Source: an uncultured Lachnospiraceae bacterium
GTDB lineage: Bacteria; Bacillota; Clostridia; Lachnospirales; Lachnospiraceae
DNA length: 6,169 bases
Direction: 5' to 3'
NCBI GenBank assembly: GCA_946611525.1
Contig: CAMODS010000084.1
Coordinates: forward strand, 1 to 6,169
Shown here: positions 1-4,875 of the stretch, piece by piece
Layout: each line of letters opens with the position of its first letter
How positions within the stretch are numbered: the first letter of the stretch is position 1
Notes under the pieces: model-generated
Database searches by the model: none
Seen by the model: the letters and a program-made list of their open reading frames with translations, nothing else
What the model was told of the DNA's origin: nothing
Position numbers and translations under genes: made by a program

Positions 1-1
1 C

Positions 2-388
2 GGAGTGGAGTTTGTAGGGCCTAAGTCCAAGAACGTGAAGAGTTCGTTAGTTCCCAGCGGCTTTTATGACGAGGATTACAACTACTACAGCGTAGACGGC
101 GTGGGTTCCGGCGCATTTAAAAACTGTACAAAACTCAAAAAAGCAGTTATCCAGTATCCGCTTTACATAAAATCTGAGGCCTTTGCGGGATGCGACAAGC
201 TTACTGAAGTGGCTATTGTAGGATATCCCTCTGATAAGAAGTCATTTAAAAACTGCTTCAAGAATTCCAAGATCAAAACCGTTCACTGCTACAAGGACAG
301 TGTAAGTGACTTTAAGAAGATCTTTACAAAGAAGAATACCGGATCCTCCGGAAAGCTCAAGGTTGTTGGAGACTTTGTAGGATACTGA
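2..388 (+). CDS. C-terminal part of a leucine-rich-repeat (BspA-like) protein, 5' truncated
   Basis: The reading frame is open from the first base of the window, so the real start lies upstream; the GTG at position 5 is probably an internal valine. About 128 residues remain. Two stretches fit the LRR_5 (BspA / Treponema LRR) pattern of 'AF..C..L': GAFKNCTKLKKAVI and EAFAGCDKLTEVAI, each followed by a short beta-strand-like run. The CF of a third, degenerate repeat (SFKNCFKNSKIKTVHC) comes next. The C-terminus is lysine-rich, contains a GSSG linker and ends in a short hydrophobic strand with no LPXTG sorting signal or membrane segment. Proteins of this family are usually large, secreted or surface-attached, and mediate adhesion or protein binding. 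Any signal peptide or anchoring domain would be outside the window. The stop codon overlaps the next start (TGATG), which implies coupling to the ligase gene. The family call is fairly safe; the function is inferred. Confidence 0.8.
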   Translation, partial: GVEFVGPKSKNVKSSLVPSGFYDEDYNYYSVDGVGSGAFKNCTKLKKAVIQYPLYIKSEAFAGCDKLTEVAIVGYPSDKKSFKNCFKNSKIKTVHCYKDSVSDFKKIFTKKNTGSSGKLKVVGDFVGY

Positions 389-390
389 TG
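379..390 (+). promoter_or_regulatory. Weak RBS and TGATG stop-start overlap coupling LRR and ligase genes
   Basis: AGGA at 379-382 lies five bases before the ATG at 388, and the LRR stop TGA (386-388) shares its last base with that ATG. This arrangement normally allows terminating ribosomes to reinitiate. It also favours 388 over the next in-frame ATG at 418, which has no purine-rich sequence at a suitable distance. Confidence 0.6.
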
Positions 391-2283
391 AAAAAGACTT
401 CTAAAGACAATTCATTAATGTATTTATGTACAGCCGTTATGGTCCTCCCATTTTTGGGAGGACTTTCTCGGCTGTTTTTGTTGTTCTTTTCTGCGGCAGT
501 GCTTTGTGTTGTGCTTATGGCTGTAGCCAAAAAAAACGGAGGCATTCTTATTCATGCCGGGGCTGATGCTTTTTTGATGCTGGCGATCTTTGTGTCAGCG
601 GTGGTGTCGTTTTTTGTGGCAGTGGACAGAGGGGATGCTTTTTTGGGACTGATGCGCCTGGTGTCAGCCGGACTATTCTCGGTACTGGTTTCCTGTATTA
701 TCTCCGGCAGGCGGTCGAAAAACGCCTCGACCGACGACCGTCGAACGGTCGTCTACGTCAGCGGCGTTTCTTCTCCCTCCTGCCTGGGAGGGGATGGAAG
801 CTCAGGGAGTATTTCGGACTACTGTACCGTAATGATATTAATATGCGCAGTGGCGTATGTGATTCCCGGAGCGCGGCAGCTTCTTTTTTCCGGTGGGCGG
901 CTGGGAGGTTTTTTCCAGTACGCCAACACTATGGCACTTTATATCCTGATCGCGATAGTGGTGCATCTGTTTTCAATGGAGATGGTAGGAGAGCAGAGAA
1001 AAGAAAAAGCCATTTACTTCGGAAAGCTTTTAATCATGGTGGCAGGGCTTATGTGGACCGGAAGCAGAACCACTCTGGCGATGTTTGTTCTGTTCTTGAT
1101 CTGGTTTGGCATAAAAAACAAGCGCTACAAGCTTACCGCAGGTATCATTGGTGGGACGGCAGCTGTAGCTGCCATAGCTCTGGCCGTCTTTGGAAAGTTC
1201 AGTTCATTTGCCAGGATATTTACCATTAGTGCGTACAACAGCACCTTCTGGGGACGGCTTTTATACTGGCAGGATGCCATCCCCGTTATTCTGTCGCATC
1301 CCTTTGGCATAGGCTACGGGGGCTACATGCGCATCCAGCCTGCCATCCAGACGGGAGTCTACGTCACCCGTTACATCCACAATGATTATCTTCAGATCGC
1401 CCTGGATCACGGCATCATTGCCATGCTGGCCTTCGTCGCACTTTTGATACGAAGCATTTCTGCCTCCGTAAAGAGCCGCGATGAACTCCGCAGCACACTC
1501 CTCATAATGATCGCCGTCCACGCAGCCTGGGATTTTGACCTCCAGTACTACGCCATCACAGCCCTCCTCCTCCTGTTACTGTTTTCGTCAAAGGAAACCG
1601 GGATAATAAAGCCATCCGAGTTTACTGAAAACAGATCCCAAGGATGTCATATGATTCGCGTAGCAGGTCGTTTTTTCGACCTGCGGCGAACATATGACTC
1701 CGCGGGATCGTCCGGAGAGCCGGGATCCTCCGTAGCCGCGGGATCGTCCGGAGAGCCGGGATCCTCCGGAGTACTGGTAGCCCCCGCTCCCGCGATCGCA
1801 TTACTTGCGACTCTTATGGCAGTGTACCTGTGGCTGGGACTGGCCCAGTCCCTTGTTTCGGCCGGAGCCTTCCGTGAAGCACTTTCACTTTACCCATGGG
1901 ATACCGTATCCGAGGAGATGGTCATGTACTATTCGTCAAGCGATGATGAGATAGCAAAGCACATGGACCACATCTTAAGCATAGACCCTTACAGCGCCGA
2001 TACCTGGCGGCTTATGGCCTTTAGAGCGTCCTCCTACGGAGAATATGATAAGATGATCGATGCCATGGACCGGTATCTGTCCATAAGAAAGTATGACAAG
2101 GAAGCCTATGATGATATGACGGAACTTTTACGTCTTACTGCAGACCGGTTAGAAGAGGAGAATGATATTAAAAATGCCGGACTTTTAAGGGATCATATCA
2201 GTGTGGTTGAGGCTATGAAAGAGGACGTAAAGGCGCACACATCGCCCCTTGCATACAAGCTTCGCGATCTTCCTGAACTATAG
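388..2283 (+). CDS. O-antigen ligase / polymerase (Wzy_C) family membrane protein with C-terminal helical-repeat domain
   Basis: This 631-residue polytopic protein probably polymerises or ligates lipid-linked glycans at the outer face of the membrane. Roughly ten hydrophobic segments fill residues 10-405. Family signatures are visible: GRLGGFFQYAN (N180), the TGSR motif at 224-227, the outer loop WGRLLYWQDAIPVILSHPFGIGYG, then the IHNDYLQ motif with H331, and H378 with W381-D382 in the last core helix. After residue 410 come a palindrome-encoded stretch, GSSGEPGSS repeats (about 440-461), a further membrane segment (about 466-487) and a soluble helical region with a TPR-like pair (about 525-590). 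The start at 388 overlaps the upstream TGA and has AGGA at 379-382. Two hydrophilic insert-like segments (residues 107-133 and 420-461) coincide with DNA palindromes. Substrate and polymerase-versus-ligase activity cannot be told from sequence. Family call confident. Confidence 0.85.
   Translation: MKKTSKDNSLMYLCTAVMVLPFLGGLSRLFLLFFSAAVLCVVLMAVAKKNGGILIHAGADAFLMLAIFVSAVVSFFVAVDRGDAFLGLMRLVSAGLFSVLVSCIISGRRSKNASTDDRRTVVYVSGVSSPSCLGGDGSSGSISDYCTVMILICAVAYVIPGARQLLFSGGRLGGFFQYANTMALYILIAIVVHLFSMEMVGEQRKEKAIYFGKLLIMVAGLMWTGSRTTLAMFVLFLIWFGIKNKRYKLTAGIIGGTAAVAAIALAVFGKFSSFARIFTISAYNSTFWGRLLYWQDAIPVILSHPFGIGYGGYMRIQPAIQTGVYVTRYIHNDYLQIALDHGIIAMLAFVALLIRSISASVKSRDELRSTLLIMIAVHAAWDFDLQYYAITALLLLLLFSSKETGIIKPSEFTENRSQGCHMIRVAGRFFDLRRTYDSAGSSGEPGSSVAAGSSGEPGSSGVLVAPAPAIALLATLMAVYLWLGLAQSLVSAGAFREALSLYPWDTVSEEMVMYYSSSDDEIAKHMDHILSIDPYSADTWRLMAFRASSYGEYDKMIDAMDRYLSIRKYDKEAYDDMTELLRLTADRLEEENDIKNAGLLRDHISVVEAMKEDVKAHTSPLAYKLRDLPEL
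431..479 (+). terminator. Terminator-like hairpin inside the start of the ligase gene (possible attenuator)
   Basis: CAGCCG (431-436) pairs with CGGCTG (469-474), and inside it GTCCTCCCA (442-450) pairs perfectly with TGGGAGGAC (455-463) across a TTTT loop. The outer stem is followed at once by TTTTTG and a further T-rich run to about 490. That is the shape of an intrinsic terminator, but it sits 43-92 bases into an open coding sequence, where translating ribosomes would normally disrupt it. It could act as a translation-dependent attenuator or polarity site. The structure is read directly; the function is inferred. Confidence 0.4.
706..784. repeat. Nested inverted repeat within the ligase coding sequence (element A)
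   Basis: Three nested pairings are present: GGCAGG (706-711) with CCTGCC (779-784), AAACGCC (720-726) with GGCGTTT (763-769), and the perfect core GACGACCG (733-740) with CGGTCGTC (746-753) around a TCGAA loop. A competing hairpin pairs GGTCG (713-717) with CGACC (728-732). The element stays in frame and encodes residues 107-133, a hydrophilic Arg/Ser/Thr/Asp-rich stretch between two membrane segments. It may be an inserted palindromic element or a locally evolved loop. Confidence 0.6.
1158..1173. repeat. Small perfect inverted repeat in the ligase gene
   Basis: GGCAGCT (1158-1164) and AGCTGCC (1167-1173) are perfect arms separated by GT. The arms encode ordinary alanine-rich membrane-helix sequence (GTAAVAAIA), so this may simply reflect repeated GCx codons rather than a selected structure. 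Confidence 0.3.
1646..1698. repeat. In-frame palindrome in the ligase gene (element B)
   Basis: GTCATATG (1646-1653) pairs with CATATGAC (1691-1698), TTCGC (1655-1659) with GCGAA (1686-1690), and GCAGGTCG (1663-1670) with CGACCTGC (1677-1684) around a six-T loop. Only small bulges interrupt 21 base pairs of stem. It keeps the frame and encodes about residues 420-437, after the last conserved helix of the Wzy_C core. It is directly followed by the 36-bp tandem repeat. It resembles a mobile palindromic repeat inserted in a dispensable linker, but no second copy is available here to prove that. Confidence 0.65.
1700..1768 (+). repeat. Tandem direct repeat, 36-bp period, encoding GSSGEPGSS linkers
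   Basis: Bases 1700-1732 and 1736-1768 are identical (33 of 33), separated by TAG, giving a 36-bp period or 12 codons. The encoded segment reads AGSSGEPGSSVA followed by AGSSGEPGSSG, a flexible Gly/Ser linker joining the Wzy_C core to an extra membrane segment and helical domain. The absence of any silent difference points to a recent duplication, and copy number could vary between strains without breaking the frame. Confidence 0.85.
1836..1852. repeat. Perfect 8-bp inverted repeat with one-base centre
   Basis: GGGACTGG (1836-1843) and CCAGTCCC (1845-1852) flank a single C. It lies in the codons for the last membrane segment (WLGLAQSLV). A one-base loop cannot form as drawn, so in RNA at most the outer pairs would close. 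Its role is unknown and it may be a chance occurrence. Confidence 0.35.
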
Positions 2284-2316
2284 GATGTTTCGATCATTTT
2301 TTCGTGCCTGGCCCAG

Positions 2317-2332
2317 ACACCACACTTGGTGT
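2317..2332. promoter_or_regulatory. Dyad symmetry touching the -35 box, possible operator
   Basis: ACACCA (2317-2322) and TGGTGT (2327-2332) are perfect arms around CACT, and the last base is the first T of the -35 hexamer. The position suits a regulator binding site that affects polymerase access. Alternatively it could be a weak hairpin ending the ligase transcript, but only T-containing mixed sequence follows rather than a clean T-run. Confidence 0.3.
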
Positions 2333-2360
2333 TGAGAAATAATACATTTTTGTGTATAAT
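2332..2360 (+). promoter_or_regulatory. Sigma-70 (SigA)-type promoter for the diguanylate cyclase gene
   Basis: TTGAGA (2332-2337) is separated by exactly 17 bases from a consensus TATAAT (2355-2360), in an AT-rich setting, so transcription would begin near 2366-2368. This gives a leader of about 25 bases that retains the AGAGG ribosome binding site at 2381-2385, seven bases before the ATG at 2393. It is the only convincing promoter I find in the window, and it may also serve the SPFH gene downstream. Confidence 0.75.
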
Positions 2361-2392
2361 TAAACGTGCTAACGGCTTTGAGAGGTTGATTT

Positions 2393-3469
2393 ATGTTTAA
2401 AGAAAACCATCTTGATAAAAAAAGCAGCCTGTCAGTGAGGATTTATGGTTCCACGCTTTATATTTCCCTTATTACGTTATGCCTGATGGCCGGACTTGAA
2501 ATTTTCATGCTTATCTTTTCTGTGGCCAATGCATCGTTTTATGGTGAATATCTTTGGAGATACAGGGCGTTTTACATATCGCTTTTGGTAATGGTGCTTT
2601 TGTATATAGGCCTGTGTCTGTACGTCAAGGCTGATCTTGAAAAGAGGTTTAGGATCCTTGACTTTTCCAATCCGTTTTTTGCGGCCTATATGCTTGGCTG
2701 GTCTTTGGGCATCACATATAGTGACTGGCTCACGACGGGATCGGTTGAGCTTACGGTGTTTATGACATTTTCACTCAGTGTGCCCCTTTGTTTTTACATG
2801 ATGCCGGGGATGTTTGCCTTTGTGGTTTTACTGGCAGATGCAGGGATGCTTTATTTTGTGGCCTCCGCCGGGACTTTGGGTGAGGTCATCAATCTGGTGA
2901 TCTACTATGCATTCCAGCTGGTGCTGGGTGTGAGCCTTTTGGGACTCAGGAGTAAGCTGGTGGAGCGTATCGCAGAGGAGCAGAAAAATGCGGACATGGA
3001 TATACTGACCGGAGTGTACAACCGCAGGGCCTTTGATCAGGATATGAAGACCATCACCAAAAACGGTATCCCTGAGGATCTGGTTTGCTTTACCGTTGAC
3101 CTAAACGGTCTTAAGGATGTTAATGACAATCACGGTCATGATGCAGGTGACATGATGATCACCGGTACTACGGATTGTCTGAAAAAGGCCTTTGGTGATA
3201 ATTGCAGGATATACAGGACCGGCGGCGATGAGTTTGTAGTGCTTATGTTTGCAAAGCAGGATGAGCTGGCCGGTATGATAGAAAGATATGAAAAGGGACT
3301 AAAGGAGTGGACAGATAATAATGTGCTTGAACTTTCCACGGCCTATGGATATTGTTGTGCTGCGGATCATCCCAGCGAGGGTATCAACAAGCTTGCCGCC
3401 ATGGCGGATGAGCAGATGTACAAGGACAAGGCTTTGTACTACAAGACCACAGGGAAGATAAGGCGATAG
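2393..3469 (+). CDS. Membrane-bound diguanylate cyclase (GGDEF domain)
   Basis: The 358-residue protein condenses two GTP into the second messenger c-di-GMP on the cytoplasmic side of the membrane. Residues about 20-187 contain some six hydrophobic helices forming an unclassified sensor region. A short charged linker (about 188-199) leads into the GGDEF domain (about 200-352). Key elements are intact: DILTGVYNRR (203-212), the metal-binding D236, N244, the GHDAGD motif ending at D253, and GGDEF itself at 277-281. The inhibitory RxxD site expected at 268-271 is absent (G268, C271), so product feedback at that site is unlikely. There is no EAL or HD-GYP domain. The gene has its own promoter and an AGAGG ribosome binding site, and lies 46 bp before the SPFH start. 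The signal sensed is unknown. Confidence 0.92.
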   Translation: MFKENHLDKKSSLSVRIYGSTLYISLITLCLMAGLEIFMLIFSVANASFYGEYLWRYRAFYISLLVMVLLYIGLCLYVKADLEKRFRILDFSNPFFAAYMLGWSLGITYSDWLTTGSVELTVFMTFSLSVPLCFYMMPGMFAFVVLLADAGMLYFVASAGTLGEVINLVIYYAFQLVLGVSLLGLRSKLVERIAEEQKNADMDILTGVYNRRAFDQDMKTITKNGIPEDLVCFTVDLNGLKDVNDNHGHDAGDMMITGTTDCLKKAFGDNCRIYRTGGDEFVVLMFAKQDELAGMIERYEKGLKEWTDNNVLELSTAYGYCCAADHPSEGINKLAAMADEQMYKDKALYYKTTGKIRR

Positions 3470-3502
3470 ATACTAAAAATGGAGCATGTGCTCAAAACCA
3501 AA

Positions 3503-3507
3503 GGAGG
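3503..3507 (+). promoter_or_regulatory. Strong RBS deciding the SPFH start codon
   Basis: GGAGG (3503-3507) lies eight bases before the ATG at 3516. An in-frame ATG at 3486 would add ten residues (MCSKPKEGVK), but it has no ribosome binding site and would itself read through this one. The start at 3516, giving MGFIQAFLG, is clearly preferred. Confidence 0.85.
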
Positions 3508-3515
3508 GAGTAAAA

Positions 3516-4736
3516 ATGGGATTTATTCAGGCATTCTTAGGAGCGGCAAGCGGTTCACTGGGCGATCAGTGGCGTGACGTCATCGTACCTGCTGATGCAC
3601 CGGCTACAGCGGGCGTCATACCTGCAGTTTTTAAGGACACAAATGCAGGCCGTGGATCCAATACACACGGATCAGAGGGCGTGATCACCAACAAGAGTAA
3701 GATCATGGTTCCCGACGGATATGCGCTTGTTACATTGCAGGACAACATGATCACAGGTCTGGTAGCAGAGGCAGGCGGATATGAGTACGTATCCGATGAT
3801 CCCAATGCACAGTCTATCTTTGCAGGCAACGGTTTGGTTGAGTCTATCATCAAGCAGTCCTGGGAGAGATTCAAGTACGGCGGACAGCCCGGCAGCAAGC
3901 AGCATGCCGTATTCGTCAACTTAAAGGAGATCCCCAACAATAAGTTCGGCACGCAGTCCGAAATCTATTGGGATGATATGTATATCAATGCTCAGGTGGG
4001 AGCTATGTGCCGTGGCACATACTCACTTAAGATTGTTGATCCTCTGGCATTTTTAAAGGGCTTTGTTCCCGCATCCTATATCACAGGAAGCAAGGTCTTT
4101 GACTTTGATGACATGGACAATGATGCTTCAGAGCAGCTTTTCACCGAGGTGGTTGGCTCACTGGCAGCAGCATTTTCACAGTACTCCAATGATCCCGAGA
4201 GAGGCAACCGCATGGCCAAGATCCAGGGAGATCAGATCGGCTTTGCAAAGACTCTATCAGAGATTGTAGAGAGCAATTATCAGTGGAGGACAGACCGCGG
4301 TCTTGAGATCGCAAAGGTAGCCATTGCCGCCATCGAATACGATGAAGACAGCAAGGCACTTCTGTCCGATGTTAAAAAGGCAGATGCCCTTTCAGGCGCA
4401 CGTGGCAACTCCTTCCTTCAGCAGTCTGTGGCTCGCGGTATGGAAGCAGCAGGCCAGAACGGCGGCGCTATGGCTATGGGCATGATGGGCATGGGCATGA
4501 ATATGGCAGGCAACGGACTTGCCGGATTACAGCAGCCTGTTGCCGGACAGCAGCCCATGGTTGGCGCTATGGGTGGCATGCAGCAGGCAGCACCTGCACC
4601 CGAGGCGGCTCCTGCCCAGGCAGCTGCACCGGCTGAGGATCCTGTTGCAAAGCTTAAGCAGGCCAAGGAGCTTTTGGATGCCGGCGTTCTTTCACAGGAA
4701 GAGTTTGACGCCATGAAGGCAAAATATCTCGGATGA
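3516..4736 (+). CDS. SPFH-domain protein with C-terminal SHOCT motif (YdjI-like; often misnamed 'virion core protein')
   Basis: The 406-residue protein has an SPFH/band-7-like core of roughly residues 50-270. It follows the YdjI pattern: after WRDVI comes a strand-rich segment with KIMVPDGYALVTLQDNMI, then a surface loop and VFVNLKEIPNNKFGTQSEIYWDD. There is no N-terminal transmembrane anchor; the first 15 residues form a possible amphipathic membrane-contacting helix. A helical part is followed by a Met/Gly-rich stretch (MAMGMMGMGMNM at 319-330), a Gln/Pro/Ala linker, and a SHOCT motif (about 376-405, KLKQAKELLDAGVLSQEEFDAMKAKYL). SPFH proteins form oligomeric membrane scaffolds. In B. subtilis YdjI helps place PspA at the membrane, so a role in envelope stress or membrane organisation is likely. 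The zinc-ribbon gene follows 139 bp downstream. Despite the common database name it is not a phage protein. Confidence 0.85.
   Translation: MGFIQAFLGAASGSLGDQWRDVIVPADAPATAGVIPAVFKDTNAGRGSNTHGSEGVITNKSKIMVPDGYALVTLQDNMITGLVAEAGGYEYVSDDPNAQSIFAGNGLVESIIKQSWERFKYGGQPGSKQHAVFVNLKEIPNNKFGTQSEIYWDDMYINAQVGAMCRGTYSLKIVDPLAFLKGFVPASYITGSKVFDFDDMDNDASEQLFTEVVGSLAAAFSQYSNDPERGNRMAKIQGDQIGFAKTLSEIVESNYQWRTDRGLEIAKVAIAAIEYDEDSKALLSDVKKADALSGARGNSFLQQSVARGMEAAGQNGGAMAMGMMGMGMNMAGNGLAGLQQPVAGQQPMVGAMGGMQQAAPAPEAAPAQAAAPAEDPVAKLKQAKELLDAGVLSQEEFDAMKAKYLG
4004..4021. repeat. Small perfect inverted repeat in the SPFH gene
   Basis: TATGTGCC (4004-4011) and GGCACATA (4014-4021) flank GT. It falls in conserved SPFH coding sequence (AMCRGTY). 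I list it mainly as a reminder that short perfect palindromes also occur here outside the ligase gene. Confidence 0.3.
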
Positions 4737-4744
4737 TTTACGGT

Positions 4745-4812
4745 GGCATGTGATCATATATCCACCGAAAAGCTAAAAAAGCTTTTTAACGTGGATATAT
4801 GACTCGCATGCC
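4745..4812. terminator. 68-bp nested palindrome between the SPFH and zinc-ribbon genes; possible partial terminator or mRNA-processing hairpin
   Basis: GGCATG (4745-4750) pairs with CATGCC (4807-4812). TCATATATCCAC (4754-4765) pairs perfectly with GTGGATATATGA (4791-4802). AAAAGCT (4768-4774) pairs with AGCTTTT (4780-4786) around five A. The whole element starts eight bases after the SPFH stop and could form one long hairpin with 25 base pairs. The 3' side lacks a terminal T-run (CTCTGTTATG follows), so it is not a textbook intrinsic terminator; only the small inner stem is followed by a T. It could reduce read-through, protect the SPFH transcript's 3' end, or be a copy of a mobile palindromic repeat. 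Confidence 0.6.
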
Positions 4813-4862
4813 TCTGTTATGCCAGACAGGTTTTGTCATCAAAAGCGAAGGATCTTTTAAAT

Positions 4863-4869
4863 AAGGAGA
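4863..4869 (+). promoter_or_regulatory. RBS for the zinc-ribbon gene
   Basis: AAGGAGA (4863-4869) lies six bases before the ATG at 4876, which fixes that start. No convincing promoter precedes it, so read-through from the SPFH gene across the palindrome is the simplest source of transcript. Confidence 0.8.
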
Positions 4870-4875
4870 GAGAAA

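Noticed and set aside
843..1229. 128-codon + strand frame inside the ligase gene
   Set aside because: The overlapping frame encodes conserved Wzy_C motifs (FQYAN, TGSR); this one is Arg/Trp/His-rich without a recognisable family or ribosome binding site.
1840..2316. CTGGCCCAG occurring at 1840-1848 and 2308-2316
   Set aside because: Nine self-complementary bases repeated twice in 500 bp are not enough to claim a binding-site family.
3396..3407. CCGCCATGGCGG palindrome in the cyclase gene
   Set aside because: It encodes the normal Ala-Ala-Met-Ala run of the GGDEF C-terminus and is explained by coding.
3434..3474. Promoter-like TTGTAC and GATACT before the SPFH gene
   Set aside because: The spacing is 29 bases, far outside the usual 16-18.
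3482..3493. GAGCA-TG-TGCTC dyad before the SPFH gene
   Set aside because: It has short arms, a two-base centre and no following T-run; too weak to call an operator or terminator.
3566..3952. - strand frames antisense to the SPFH gene
   Set aside because: They are shadows of a well-supported gene, with no start signals or family features.
4833..4861. Possible promoter TTGTCA, 17 bp, TTTAAA before the zinc-ribbon gene
   Set aside because: Transcription would start at about 4868, inside the ribosome binding site, leaving almost no leader; the -10 matches only 4 of 6.
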